Assembly (NCBI GenBank): GCA_040007395.1
Contig: JBDTVG010000185.1
Coordinates: 1-64,000 of the forward strand
Source: DATGFK01 sp040007395
Lineage (GTDB): Bacteria; Chloroflexota; Anaerolineae; Aggregatilineales; UBA2796
DNA length: 64,000 bases
Reading direction: 5' to 3'
Position 1 is the first letter of the stretch. Every line of letters begins with the position of its first letter. This document shows, in pieces, positions 36,211 to 45,025 of this stretch. The notes beneath the pieces are model-generated. The model searched no databases. It worked only from the letters and a program-made list of their open reading frames with translations, and was not told where the DNA came from. Made by a program: the position numbers and the translations under genes.

Positions 36211-36729
36211 ATGAATCCCAATAAAATTACTTCAAAGGGTTGGGCATCTTTTTTAAGGGCACTTCCCTTCAGTTTTGTTGTGAACGAACCTCTTATAAAG
36301 TGCGCCGAGGTGTTAGCAGGTAAACATGAGCTTCGCTTTATTGGATCTAGCCATATTGTAAAAATCGAAGTTAGCGATGAAAAGGCCTATCGATTTTCGG
36401 TGGAACAGCCTAGAAGAATCATATCTATCAAGGCTACAGGATATTTAACGGGTATCTCTGGCATTTCCACACAAATTTCAGGCGAAATCAGTTCCGATTT
36501 CACGGTCATTATTCTTTCTATGGTTTTTGCGATAGGGCTTCTAATATTCGCTGTTTTGTCAGTAGGGGTAAGCGTACTTTGCGTTGGTTTACTAGGGTTT
36601 TTGATTTTTGGTGTAGGAGTAACAATTGAGTTGATCAGCCAATACTACGCCAAATTGAGCTTATATACGTTCATTAAACGGGCGTTTGAGGTTGAGAGTA
36701 AGAATTCAAAGCGCTTCACATTTTCATGA
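36211..36729 (+). CDS. Hypothetical protein with C-terminal double membrane helix
   Basis: 172 residues, lower in G+C than its neighbours. A soluble N-terminal part of about 100 residues (HELRFIGSSHIVKIEVSDEK) precedes two very hydrophobic segments at about 108-130 and 127-150, then a basic tail. I recognise no family. Its ATG follows the PCD stop by 52 nt with no clear SD. Confidence 0.5.
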   Translation: MNPNKITSKGWASFLRALPFSFVVNEPLIKCAEVLAGKHELRFIGSSHIVKIEVSDEKAYRFSVEQPRRIISIKATGYLTGISGISTQISGEISSDFTVIILSMVFAIGLLIFAVLSVGVSVLCVGLLGFLIFGVGVTIELISQYYAKLSLYTFIKRAFEVESKNSKRFTFS

Positions 36730-36795
36730 AATTGATTTCTGTACTGCCTACCAGCCGACAAAGCCGGAATGTTTGTTAGTTGGCTGGCTACCCTA

Positions 36796-36825
36796 TTGAC
36801 TTCACGATGCAGATTATGTTACAAT
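36796..36825 (+). promoter_or_regulatory. Sigma-70-like promoter for the polyprenyl synthase gene
   Basis: TTGACT (-35) and TACAAT (-10) are 18 nt apart, about 48 nt before the start codon. A clear SD (AGGAG at 36863, 5 nt from the ATG) follows. Confidence 0.65.
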
Positions 36826-36872
36826 ACTTTCAATAAGTTCTGAAAGGTACAAACGACTCACTAGGAGATCGC

Positions 36873-37805
36873 ATGAACAACGAACAGGCATTACGGGCAG
36901 TCGATGAACTGCTGAAGTCAATTGTAGACAGTGACGTAGATGTGCTCCGTGATGCCAGCCGCCATATTCTCGAAGCGGGCGGCAAGCGTGTGCGACCTCG
37001 TCTGACGCTGTTGGGCTACGAGGCTGTCGGCGGCAAGGACTTGAACGAAGTGCTGCCCATCGCGGCGGCTGTCGAACTCGTTCACACGGCAACGTTGGTT
37101 CATGACGACATCAATGATCATGGGAGTTTGCGGCGAGGTCGTCCCACGGTTAACGCGACATGGGGCCGTACCTTTGCGCTGCTGACTGGCGACTATTTGT
37201 TTACCAAAGTCTATGAACTAGTCGCGCCATTCAAGGATCTTAATGTGGTGTTCGCTCAGGCAACGGTTGCACTAGTCGAGGGTGAAACCTTACAGGCTCA
37301 GGCCGCTAAAAACGGCACGCTGGATCGCGAAACTTACGCACGGATCATCGCTAAGAAAACCGCATCATTGTTCGCGGCGGCAACCAAACTTGGCGCGATG
37401 GTCGGCGGCGGCACAAAAGATCAAATCACTGCACTGGAACAGTACGGTTTCAATGTCGGACTGGCCTTCCAGATCGTCGATGATATTCTGGATCTGATTG
37501 CCGATAGCAAACAGCTTGGCAAAACCGCTGGTCTGGATGTGGCGCAGGGTAAAGGCTTTGTCATAGCACAGGCAGTGGCAAATGGTGGGAGCGGCGCAGC
37601 AACCGCCGTGCTGGACGTGGACGCTGCCGATCCTTTAACAGCTTTCAAGCAAAAAATGATGAGTGGCAACTACATTCAGGAAGGGCGCGAAAACGCCAGT
37701 CAGCTTGCTACACTCGCCGCCATGAGTCTGGCAGTGCTGCCGCCTTCCGAAGCCCGCGACGAACTCCAAGCCCTGACTCGTCACGTAGTCGAGCGCGATC
37801 ATTAG
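36873..37805 (+). CDS. Polyprenyl (heptaprenyl/octaprenyl-type) diphosphate synthase
   Basis: 310 residues. The first Asp-rich motif is in LVHDDINDHGSLRRGRPT and the second in QIVDDILDL, both needed for Mg2+ and diphosphate binding. The GGKRVRPRL and LLTGDYLF motifs are also typical. The family condenses allylic and isopentenyl diphosphates for quinone side chains or carotenoid precursors. The chain length is not readable. The gene has its own promoter and SD. Confidence 0.94.
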   Translation: MNNEQALRAVDELLKSIVDSDVDVLRDASRHILEAGGKRVRPRLTLLGYEAVGGKDLNEVLPIAAAVELVHTATLVHDDINDHGSLRRGRPTVNATWGRTFALLTGDYLFTKVYELVAPFKDLNVVFAQATVALVEGETLQAQAAKNGTLDRETYARIIAKKTASLFAAATKLGAMVGGGTKDQITALEQYGFNVGLAFQIVDDILDLIADSKQLGKTAGLDVAQGKGFVIAQAVANGGSGAATAVLDVDAADPLTAFKQKMMSGNYIQEGRENASQLATLAAMSLAVLPPSEARDELQALTRHVVERDH

Positions 37806-37897
37806 CCCTCACCCCAACCCCTCTCCCGCAGGAGAGGCGAAATAGGCTGAGTTTGAAAGTCCCTCTCTGCACTAGTGGAGAGGGATTTAAGGTAGGG
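37806..37897. repeat. Palindromic MITE-like element, CCCTCTC family
   Basis: Begins GCCCTCACCCC-ACCCCTCTCCC and ends with a roughly inverted GGAGAGGG-ATTTAAGGTAGGG. An internal hairpin (CCCTCTC / GGAGAGGG) lies near the right side. It starts directly after the polyprenyl synthase stop codon and shares layout and size (92 bp) with the element at 56.3 kb. Confidence 0.7.
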
Positions 37898-37973
37898 ATA
37901 TTTTTAGCCCCCGCTATACCAATAACAACTTTGCTTACACCTCTTACACAAAGATTGAAGGCCTTCTCAGGGT

Positions 37974-39596
37974 GTGTTATTCTTTTCACAGAATGTGTAT
38001 GGATGTACTGTAAAGTTAATGGGTGGAGGGTGTGTGCCTTATCTGTCTGGTGGGAATCGGCGTAACAACGCGCAGTTTGGCGTTGGACGCTCTGCCTCGA
38101 ATGGCTCACTGTCTCCGACCATCCCTGAACGTGTGTTTGATGGGCTACCCGGCTTTTTGGCGTGGCTCAGTCTATTGCTAGTCATCGCTGGGGCGGTTAG
38201 CAATCCGCTGCTCCTGTTTAGCGTTGCCGCACTAATCGGGGCATATCTCGCCGTGCGGATCGTGCTGGCGACCTATGCTAACCTAAACGGGCTAAAATTG
38301 ATCAGCCAGTGGGAGTGTATCGACTGGCACGCCGAATATGAAAAGCGGCGCACCCCTCACAGCCTCGATTGGGAAGATGTCTTCCACCTTATCGTAATCC
38401 CCAATTATAAAGAAGAACTGTCTGTCTTACGGCAAACACTTGATCGTCTGGCTCAGCAGTCACCCGCTCGTCAGCAAGTGATCGTCGTGCTGGCGATGGA
38501 AGCTGGAGAACCAGAAGCCGCTGCCAAAGCCGCCATCCTCGAAGCGGAATATGCTCACTGCTTCCTGCACTTATTTTCAACGCTGCACCCCAGAGGACTC
38601 TCCGGGGAATTGCAGACGAAATCCGCCAACCAGACTTGGGCAGTCCGCAGCATCAAGCGGCGTTTGGTCGATGAGATGGGCTATTCGCTCGATCAAATCG
38701 TACTTACGACCAGCGATGCCGATTCCCTGTTGCACGTCAAGTATCTGGAATGTTTGTCGTGCCTGTTTGCCACTTCAACCAAACGCAACCTGACCGTCTG
38801 GCAAGCGCCGATCCGCTATCACAACAATGTCTGGGACATCCACCCAGCGATGGGGTTGATCCATGCCTACTCAGCAGCGTGGGAGCTGGCCTATCTGGCG
38901 GCTCCGTGGTGGCGTGCTGTGCCGATCTCGACCTACTCTCTCAGTCTGCGACTCGCGGATGAAGTGGGTTACTGGGATACTGACGTGATCGCGGACGAAT
39001 CGCATATGTTTATCAAGTGCTTTTTCCGGCGCGAAGGCAAACTGGAACTTGGGCAAATCTATCTGCCGTTTTCTGGGTATGCAGTAACGGGCAGCAATTT
39101 CTGGGAGGCGTGCAAGAACCGCTATTCACAGAGTATGCGCCATGCGTGGGGCGCAAAGGAAGTTGGCTACACGCTGGCTCAGATGATCGAGCGCCCCGAA
39201 ATGCCGTTTGGACGCGGGCTGGAAATCTTGCTGAGGGTAGCCCATGACAATATCATGGCGGGCGCAGGTTGGGTGATCATTACGTTTGGCGCACAACTGC
39301 CGCTATTGCTTTACCCGGCATTATTACAGCGTGGCTGGCAGTATCCGCCGTTTATTTTGCTGCAAGCTTCGCTGGTGGTAGTCGCAATTATCGGGATCGT
39401 GTTCTGGTTTATCGATATGCGCTTGCGCCCGCCGCGACCACGCCCCTGGACCGTCCGTGAAGTCCTGCTAACACTGATCAGTTTTCCACTGCTGCCCGTG
39501 ATGACTCTTTTTTTTCTGGCGCTGCCCGTGATGGAAGCACAAACGCGCTTAATGCTCGGCATTCCGCTGCGCTTCAAAGTTGCCCGCAAAGTCTAG
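37974..39596 (+). CDS. Membrane-bound family 2 glycosyltransferase
   Basis: Up to 540 residues. Two hydrophobic segments (about 60-105) are followed by a cytosolic GT2-like domain with DWEDVFHLIVIPNYKEELSV, LTTSDADSLLHVKYL (DxD-like), WGAKEVGYT and a C-terminal membrane region of four to five helices. The general layout resembles cellulose-synthase-like and hyaluronan-synthase-type transferases that extrude sugar polymers or glycolipids. The start is uncertain: GTG 37974 or ATG 38019. The C-terminus lies 14 nt from the convergent SDR gene. Confidence 0.85.
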   Translation: MLFFSQNVYGCTVKLMGGGCVPYLSGGNRRNNAQFGVGRSASNGSLSPTIPERVFDGLPGFLAWLSLLLVIAGAVSNPLLLFSVAALIGAYLAVRIVLATYANLNGLKLISQWECIDWHAEYEKRRTPHSLDWEDVFHLIVIPNYKEELSVLRQTLDRLAQQSPARQQVIVVLAMEAGEPEAAAKAAILEAEYAHCFLHLFSTLHPRGLSGELQTKSANQTWAVRSIKRRLVDEMGYSLDQIVLTTSDADSLLHVKYLECLSCLFATSTKRNLTVWQAPIRYHNNVWDIHPAMGLIHAYSAAWELAYLAAPWWRAVPISTYSLSLRLADEVGYWDTDVIADESHMFIKCFFRREGKLELGQIYLPFSGYAVTGSNFWEACKNRYSQSMRHAWGAKEVGYTLAQMIERPEMPFGRGLEILLRVAHDNIMAGAGWVIITFGAQLPLLLYPALLQRGWQYPPFILLQASLVVVAIIGIVFWFIDMRLRPPRPRPWTVREVLLTLISFPLLPVMTLFFLALPVMEAQTRLMLGIPLRFKVARKV

Positions 39597-39609
39597 GATC
39601 TAAAGGGTT

Positions 39610-40524
39610 CTACAGTTCTTTGCCCTCGACATGCTCCGCGAAATAGCGTCCCCAATGGGGACGTTCGCCGTTAATGTCTATGAAGCCGTACTCATCGGAT
39701 AAGCCCCACGAGCTAAACACCTTGCCCGTTTTGCTCAATACATTGGGATCGGCTGCCAGTGCCGCCACTGATCGCCCTACGAAAAACGGCGTTTCTGAGG
39801 CAATAAAATGCGGATCTGTCTTGACTCCCTCGCGCCAGTTTGCTTCGGTGACTCCAAAAAGTTCCAGCATCGATTCGGATCGCAGAAAGCCGGGGGTAAG
39901 CGCCAACGCTGTGATGTTGTGCGGGCGGAGTTCTTCGGACATGGCATAGGCCATCCGAATGATAGTGGATTTGACTAGATCATAGAAAAAGTTACTGCGA
40001 TATTTATCGGTATCGCCATCGGTAATCTCGATCACCAAACCCTGACTACGTTCCACCAGCAGTGGTACGCCATAGCGACTGGTGATGATGTGGGTATTGA
40101 TGGCGCGTTCCGTCATCGTAAAACCTTTGCGGAGATCCATTTCCCAGAAGGGTTTGCCCCATTCCGCCAATTCATCGCCACCCCACACATCGTTAACCAG
40201 AATATCCAGTTTGCCTTGTTCGGCTTTGATGCGCTCAAAGAGGGCTTGTACCTGTGTTTCCACCAAATGATCAACCTGTACTGGGATGCCCACCCCGCCA
40301 TAGGATGTGACCATCTCGGCGGTATCTTCAATCGTTTCCCTGCGATAGATATTGGCAAAAGGTGAGTCGGGTTTGCCCTGCGGGATAACTTTGCTGCGTG
40401 TGCTGCGTCCGGTGCAATACACGGTTGCTCCGGCTTCACCTAGCATCGCCGCGATCCCTCGCCCTGCGCCGCGTGTCGCCCCAGCGACTACTGCCACTTT
40501 ACCCGTTAACGGTTTCATCGCCAA
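39610..40524 (-). CDS. Short-chain dehydrogenase/reductase
   Basis: 304 residues, classical SDR. The cofactor loop reads VAVVAGATRGAGRGIAAML and the NDVWG motif sits where NNAG usually is. The catalytic Tyr may be YR in TDKYRSNFFYDLVK; the usual YxxxK spacing is seen as YDLVK. It probably uses NAD(P)H; the substrate is unknown. A strong SD (AAGGAG) 6 nt upstream favours the TTG at 40524; with the ATG at 40518 the spacing would be 11-12 nt. Confidence 0.88.
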   Translation of the reverse strand: MAMKPLTGKVAVVAGATRGAGRGIAAMLGEAGATVYCTGRSTRSKVIPQGKPDSPFANIYRRETIEDTAEMVTSYGGVGIPVQVDHLVETQVQALFERIKAEQGKLDILVNDVWGGDELAEWGKPFWEMDLRKGFTMTERAINTHIITSRYGVPLLVERSQGLVIEITDGDTDKYRSNFFYDLVKSTIIRMAYAMSEELRPHNITALALTPGFLRSESMLELFGVTEANWREGVKTDPHFIASETPFFVGRSVAALAADPNVLSKTGKVFSSWGLSDEYGFIDINGERPHWGRYFAEHVEGKEL

Positions 40525-40529
40525 TAATG

Positions 40530-40535
40530 CTCCTT
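40530..40535 (-). promoter_or_regulatory. Ribosome binding site favouring a TTG start of the SDR gene
   Basis: AAGGAG on the minus strand with 5-6 nt to the TTG at 40524 and 11-12 nt to the ATG at 40518. Confidence 0.5.
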
Positions 40536-40616
40536 TTGATAAACAGTCTTAAGATTCTACGCAAAATTTGCAAAAAATCATACAGCGGACAAAGTTAGGG
40601 AAGGTCTTTTAATTCT

Positions 40617-40690
40617 CCTTATTCGGGGCTAGGGGTTTACGCTGCCCTGCCTCAATATTCCGGCGGCTAGCCCCTACGACTCGAATAAGG
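40617..40690. repeat. Palindromic element whose arm supplies an SD sequence
   Basis: CCTTATTCG and CGAATAAGG form perfect 9-bp terminal inverted repeats; inside them GGGGCTAG and CTAGCCCC pair as well. The right arm ends in AAGG, 8 nt before the GTG start of the next gene, so the element contributes its ribosome binding site and could hide it in a hairpin. Confidence 0.7.
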
Positions 40691-40698
40691 TACAATGC

Positions 40699-42996
40699 GT
40701 GTCAAATAATGTCACTGGGCAGATTTGGCACATGCTGGATGAACTCGAAGCACTAATAGGACATGTCTATGTGGTCGGTGGGCGAGCGGTGAGCGCCACG
40801 CCACCGGGCGCATTGGTCGAGCTGCCACCGCGCAAACCGCAGCGGGGTCGTGAACAAGACACCTTTTTTACACTGGTTACACCGGCAGGCTCAACGCAAG
40901 GTCAGGCGACTTTCTATGAGCAGCTTGCCCGCCTTGCCGCTGATCTGTACTTCCAGACCAGCGGTGGTGTGACTAGTGGTTTACGTGAAGCTGTCGGAGT
41001 CGTCAACAACAACCTGATCGAACACAATGTCGTTGCCGGACAGCGCTATGAAGCCAATATGATCTGTCTGGTGCTGCGTGGGCATGAAGTCTATGTAGCA
41101 CGGGCGGGTGCATGTTTATGTTTGCTGCGTCAGGGCGACTCGTTTATCACGCTGCCCGACGATCTGCGCGACGAATATGCCCTTAACGGGCTGCCACTTG
41201 GCTACAGCCCCGTCCCCGACATCAAACTTTCGCACTACGAGATCGCGCCGAAGCACGTCATGATTTTGGCAGATGCTGGCTTCGCCCAAGCAGATCGTCA
41301 AGATCTCAATGATGCGTTAGGCGCGGGCAATCTGCAATCAATTATCGAACCACTCAAGACGTTGGGCGGCAATAAAGCGCAAGCGGTGGTGATCGAATTT
41401 GTGTCAGTCGATACGCCCGATCCAACTGTGCAGGCTCCGCCAACGGGATTGCGTATTACAAGGTCTTCGGCTGCACCAACCGCCGCGCCAGCCAGTCCGC
41501 TTTCGGCAACTGGATTAGCTGCCCCGGTCAAATCCGTTGCCGCTCCGCCGACTCCGCCCAAACCAGCGCCCAAGCCTAAGTCCGATCCGGTACGTAGCCC
41601 CGCGCCAAATGCCGCGAGTGTCGCCGCCGAACCACTGCCACCTATTCGCGAAATCGCTGCCGAGACGACTCAGAATGCGTCGCGTGCTGGACGGCGTGCC
41701 GTTGGCGGGGTCGCTTCATTTCTCAGCGCCTTTACCAAAGGCTTAAGTGCTCTACTGGATCGCTTGCTGCCCGAACCAGAGGAAGGCGGCCCACAGATCC
41801 CCGCCATGCTTGCCGCTGGACTCGCGATTCTGGTGCCAGTCGTGATTGTGTTTATTGTGGTGGCGTTGCGGCTCTCGCAAGCCGACATGACCGAGTTTGA
41901 GCGACAGGTACAAGATGTCCAAGCAGCAGCAGATCAGGCCAGCACGATTCCCATTACCGAACAGGATCGCTCCAAGACCGTTTGGGTAGGCGTGTTGCAG
42001 CGCATCGACAATGTAGAACTTTCCAGCGGACGGACGGACGACGCGACTCTGGAAGGTATCCGCGCCAAAGCGCAAGGGATTCTCGACAATTACGCTAAGG
42101 TCACGCGCCGCACTGCTATCCCGATCCGCAGTTTTAGCGATAGTGCGAAACTGCGCGGCCCGATCATTCAGGGCGGCACCAGTATGTATACGCTGGAAAT
42201 CAAATCCAGTGCTATCTCCCGCGATACGCTCAACCAAACATCTAATATGGTAGCCGCTCGCAGCGCACAACCCGTTGTGCAAAAATCGCAGGCGGTTGGT
42301 TCACGTTCGGTGCAGCAGTTGATCGATATTGTGTGGATGCCGGAAGGCGGGATACCACGGGCCAATGTGTTAGCCGCCCTCGATACGCAAGGACTGCTGA
42401 TTACCTATTCGCCCACCTTCGCCCCGGCGACTTCTCAGTCGCTACCGGGCAGCGATCTGTGGGTCAACCCAGTGGCGATTGCCACATGGCAAGGGCGCTT
42501 TTATATTCTTGACGCAGGTGCAAACCAAATCTGGCGGTATCTGCCGACAGGGATAACTTACCCAGATGCGCCCGAAGAATACTTCGCGGCGACTTCCAAG
42601 CCCGATCTCAAAGATGCGGTGGACTTCGCAATTGACGGTTCTGGCAATATCTTTGTCCTATTCAGCAATGGCACGCTCAAACGCTTTAACGGCGGCGCGG
42701 AACAGCCGTTTAGCTTCAATGGCTTGCCCGATGGCAGCTTGAAAAGCGCCAACGCCATGTATCTCGACAATGACTCGACTCTGCCCGCCATCTATATCAC
42801 CGATCCGCTCGATCAATCGGTCTATCAGGTGACACTGGCGGGGACGTTTCGCTTCCGGTTCCGCGCCACCGATAATGCGGCGTTCCGCCAATTAACGGGC
42901 GTGTATGTTGATCAGAATCGCGTGTATGTGGCTTCTGGTTCGCTCATCTACACCTTCACGATGGAAGACAAGCCCGATGCCACGCCTACACCGTAG
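40699..42996 (+). CDS. Pseudo-PP2C / membrane helix / beta-propeller protein
   Basis: 765 residues in four parts. An N-terminal PP2C-like domain (about 1-240: REQDTFFTLVTPAG, LREAVGVVNNNLIEH, VYVARAGACLCLL, MILADAGF) lacks most metal-binding Asp residues: GDS reads GAC and the DG and DN positions are changed. A Pro/Ala linker (about 255-330), one membrane helix (about 373-394, AMLAAGLAILVPVVIVFIVV) and a C-terminal region rich in repeated strands (VAIATWQGRFYILDAGAN, VDFAIDGSGNIFVLFSNGT) suggest a six- or seven-bladed propeller outside the cell. It probably senses or scaffolds rather than dephosphorylates. The GTG start uses AAGG from the palindrome upstream. Confidence 0.75.
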   Translation: MSNNVTGQIWHMLDELEALIGHVYVVGGRAVSATPPGALVELPPRKPQRGREQDTFFTLVTPAGSTQGQATFYEQLARLAADLYFQTSGGVTSGLREAVGVVNNNLIEHNVVAGQRYEANMICLVLRGHEVYVARAGACLCLLRQGDSFITLPDDLRDEYALNGLPLGYSPVPDIKLSHYEIAPKHVMILADAGFAQADRQDLNDALGAGNLQSIIEPLKTLGGNKAQAVVIEFVSVDTPDPTVQAPPTGLRITRSSAAPTAAPASPLSATGLAAPVKSVAAPPTPPKPAPKPKSDPVRSPAPNAASVAAEPLPPIREIAAETTQNASRAGRRAVGGVASFLSAFTKGLSALLDRLLPEPEEGGPQIPAMLAAGLAILVPVVIVFIVVALRLSQADMTEFERQVQDVQAAADQASTIPITEQDRSKTVWVGVLQRIDNVELSSGRTDDATLEGIRAKAQGILDNYAKVTRRTAIPIRSFSDSAKLRGPIIQGGTSMYTLEIKSSAISRDTLNQTSNMVAARSAQPVVQKSQAVGSRSVQQLIDIVWMPEGGIPRANVLAALDTQGLLITYSPTFAPATSQSLPGSDLWVNPVAIATWQGRFYILDAGANQIWRYLPTGITYPDAPEEYFAATSKPDLKDAVDFAIDGSGNIFVLFSNGTLKRFNGGAEQPFSFNGLPDGSLKSANAMYLDNDSTLPAIYITDPLDQSVYQVTLAGTFRFRFRATDNAAFRQLTGVYVDQNRVYVASGSLIYTFTMEDKPDATPTP

Positions 42997-43059
42997 TGGA
43001 ATTAGCTCGTATCGAAAATCACACCCAGCGCAGGAGATAGACATTTGGGTGAATAATCG

Positions 43060-43080
43060 AATATTCTCCGAGGGAATATT
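43060..43080. promoter_or_regulatory. Inverted repeat upstream of the controller gene
   Basis: AATATTC and GAATATT flank a 7-nt centre (TCCGAGG), 50 nt before the controller start. The position suits a C-box-like operator for the XRE protein. It has no T-run, so it is not an evident terminator of the upstream gene. Confidence 0.45.
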
Positions 43081-43130
43081 TTTTGTGATCAAGTCAATTA
43101 AACTCATCTGGTAAATCGATCTGTTGTCAA

Positions 43131-43409
43131 ATGTCTGCACCTGCAAATTTGATTGGTGAACGACTGCGCGTAGCGCGATTAGCGCACCATCCGAAACTCA
43201 CGCAAGTAAAATTGGCAACTTTGCTTCAGTTGGAAGGTATTGATCTAACCCAAGTTCAAATATCCAAAATTGAGCAACGGGCTAGGCCAGTAAGCGATTT
43301 TGAGGTCGCTGCTATCTCAAAATTACTGAAAGTATCTGCGTCTTGGCTCCTCGGCGAAACTAATAATCCTCAACCCATAGAAAGTGAAAATGATGGACGA
43401 GTTCTGTGA
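43131..43409 (+). CDS. XRE-family regulator, probable R-M controller (C) protein
   Basis: 92 residues. A helix-turn-helix is visible in LTQVKLATLLQLEGIDLTQV followed by QISKIEQRARPVSDFEVAAI and a terminal helix LLKVSASWLLGE, the usual XRE fold. Its size and its 20-26 nt overlap with a restriction endonuclease gene are the classical C-R arrangement of type II systems, in which C activates its own operon and delays the nuclease. There is no SD before the ATG, and C genes are often leaderless. An inverted repeat lies upstream. Confidence 0.8.
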   Translation: MSAPANLIGERLRVARLAHHPKLTQVKLATLLQLEGIDLTQVQISKIEQRARPVSDFEVAAISKLLKVSASWLLGETNNPQPIESENDGRVL

Positions 43410-44226
43410 AGCCTTTGAAGCGGCAATTCCGGGCTTAATTAAACAAATTATGGACAAGTTTTCTCTCTACAATGTCCAGCAAGGTTTTAGGTCAGCTTGG
43501 GAAGAATATGAAGATGTAATTAATCCCATTCTAATAGAATTTTTGGATACTAGATTTGGGATCACCGAAGAATGTACAGGGAACAAATCACGCAAAACAA
43601 TAGCAGTGGACAACTGTTATCGTAAGGCATCCTCAAAAAGCAGCTATCCCGATCTAAAGATCATATTCAAAGGTAAAACGTATGCTATCGATATCAAATC
43701 TGGGGAAAGCAATAAATCTCCTTGGTACGATATAGCACGACTGGATACTTATATTGAAAGTCATATATCCAAATTTTCAGCGGAATATCATGTGGTTGTG
43801 AAATGGAGTCAGGAAGTTGTAGAGTCACAAAACAATGCCCCAACACCTAACCGTATATACATAGATGCTGTATATATTGAACCGCATTATCGCACTGCGG
43901 GGTATAAACCTGCGTCAAAAGGAGTGCTTTATCGAGATTATGATGGAAAGATACGGCCCAAAGGCTGGGGAAAATTTGAAGAAGGTAGTGCATATTGGAA
44001 CTCTAAAGAAGATTTCTTACATGCTCTTGATGCTTCTATGCGCTTTAGATGGGCGGCATTTATAGTGAAGTGGTATACGGTCATGAGCGAAGAGGAACGA
44101 AAGCGCATAAAACATTACCTTAATCAAATTGATAAAGGCGAAGCGGTTTCTCTTGGAGATGTTCCACTTAATCCGGGTGAGGTGATTGATGAAGAGACTG
44201 AGCAGGAAAACAAGAATCCTGACTAA
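43384..44226 (+). CDS. Type II restriction endonuclease, EcoRV-like PD-(D/E)xK
   Basis: 280 residues. The catalytic core SSYPDLKIIFKGKTYAIDIK has PD followed by DIK at the spacing of EcoRV (Asp74, Asp90, Lys92), and ten residues past it SPWYD continues a helical region. A later segment, EEGSAYWNSKEDFLHALD, resembles the corresponding EcoRV segment. The target sequence cannot be inferred. Start candidates are GTG 43384, ATG 43390 and ATG 43393, all within the controller gene. A low-G+C coding region convergent with two methyltransferase genes supports a mobile R-M origin. Confidence 0.82.
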   Translation: MKMMDEFCEAFEAAIPGLIKQIMDKFSLYNVQQGFRSAWEEYEDVINPILIEFLDTRFGITEECTGNKSRKTIAVDNCYRKASSKSSYPDLKIIFKGKTYAIDIKSGESNKSPWYDIARLDTYIESHISKFSAEYHVVVKWSQEVVESQNNAPTPNRIYIDAVYIEPHYRTAGYKPASKGVLYRDYDGKIRPKGWGKFEEGSAYWNSKEDFLHALDASMRFRWAAFIVKWYTVMSEEERKRIKHYLNQIDKGEAVSLGDVPLNPGEVIDEETEQENKNPD

Positions 44227-44227
44227 C

Positions 44228-45025
44228 CTAGTCTATTCCAGCGAATAACCTTAACTGCGTTGGGATAACCAATGTGTCATGGCTTATGATCGGCTTATGG
44301 GCTTGGTTTAGGCGACGTTTGGCGATATCCATGTACGACGGATCATTTTCCACACCTAAATACTGTCTACCTAGCTTTTGAGCAACCACAGCAGTTGTCC
44401 CTGTGCCCATAAAACAATCGAGAACTACATCATTTGGATTTGATGCCATACGTATTACTCGGTTTAGCAGTTTCTCAGGCAATTGACATGGATGTTGATC
44501 CCGGTCTCGCTTGTGCTTGATGCGGTGAATGTCGTGCCAAATGTTGGTAAGATTTTCGCGATATAAGTAAGGTGATCGCGTTTTGACGCACTTGGCACGC
44601 AAGCAGCGTGTTGCAGGCTCTACGGCTGCTTCGGGATTGAGTGTAAAGTCGGTGGGATGTGCGGTGTAATGGAGCAAGGTGTAATGTGCTGGCATAATCT
44701 TACCGCGTGGATCACTGAGGGCATCCCAGACAATCCAGTTTTGCATGTAGAGATGTTGGCTTAAGAAGACGGCGTGGTGTGTTGACCAACGCGGTAAATT
44801 CAAGATGAACAGGGAGCCGTTAGGCTTTAGCAGCCGTACATAACGAAGTAACCACTCATTGCACCATTGTATGTATTCCGCGTCTTTACGATCATCAGTA
44901 TAGCCTTCGTAGGATTTACTGAGATTATAGGGTGGGTCAGCAAAGGCTAAATCGACGCACGTTCCATGTTCCGCGTATAGACGATCCATCTGTTCAATGC
45001 AATCTCCCTGATATATTTTATTCAA
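44228..45025 (-). CDS. Beta-class DNA methyltransferase (N6-A or N4-C), complete subunit
   Basis: 265 residues. Motif IV DPPYNLSKSYEG lies near the N-terminus, the target-recognition region lies in the middle, and motif I follows at the C-terminus (DCFMGTGTTAVVAQKLGRQY), the order of the beta class. HPCQLPEKLLNRVIR before motif I is also typical. It modifies the sites cut by the convergent endonuclease, whose stop codon ends one base away. The start is a TTG that overlaps the upstream gene by 8 nt, with GGAG 11 nt before it. Confidence 0.9.
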   Translation of the reverse strand: MNKIYQGDCIEQMDRLYAEHGTCVDLAFADPPYNLSKSYEGYTDDRKDAEYIQWCNEWLLRYVRLLKPNGSLFILNLPRWSTHHAVFLSQHLYMQNWIVWDALSDPRGKIMPAHYTLLHYTAHPTDFTLNPEAAVEPATRCLRAKCVKTRSPYLYRENLTNIWHDIHRIKHKRDRDQHPCQLPEKLLNRVIRMASNPNDVVLDCFMGTGTTAVVAQKLGRQYLGVENDPSYMDIAKRRLNQAHKPIISHDTLVIPTQLRLFAGID

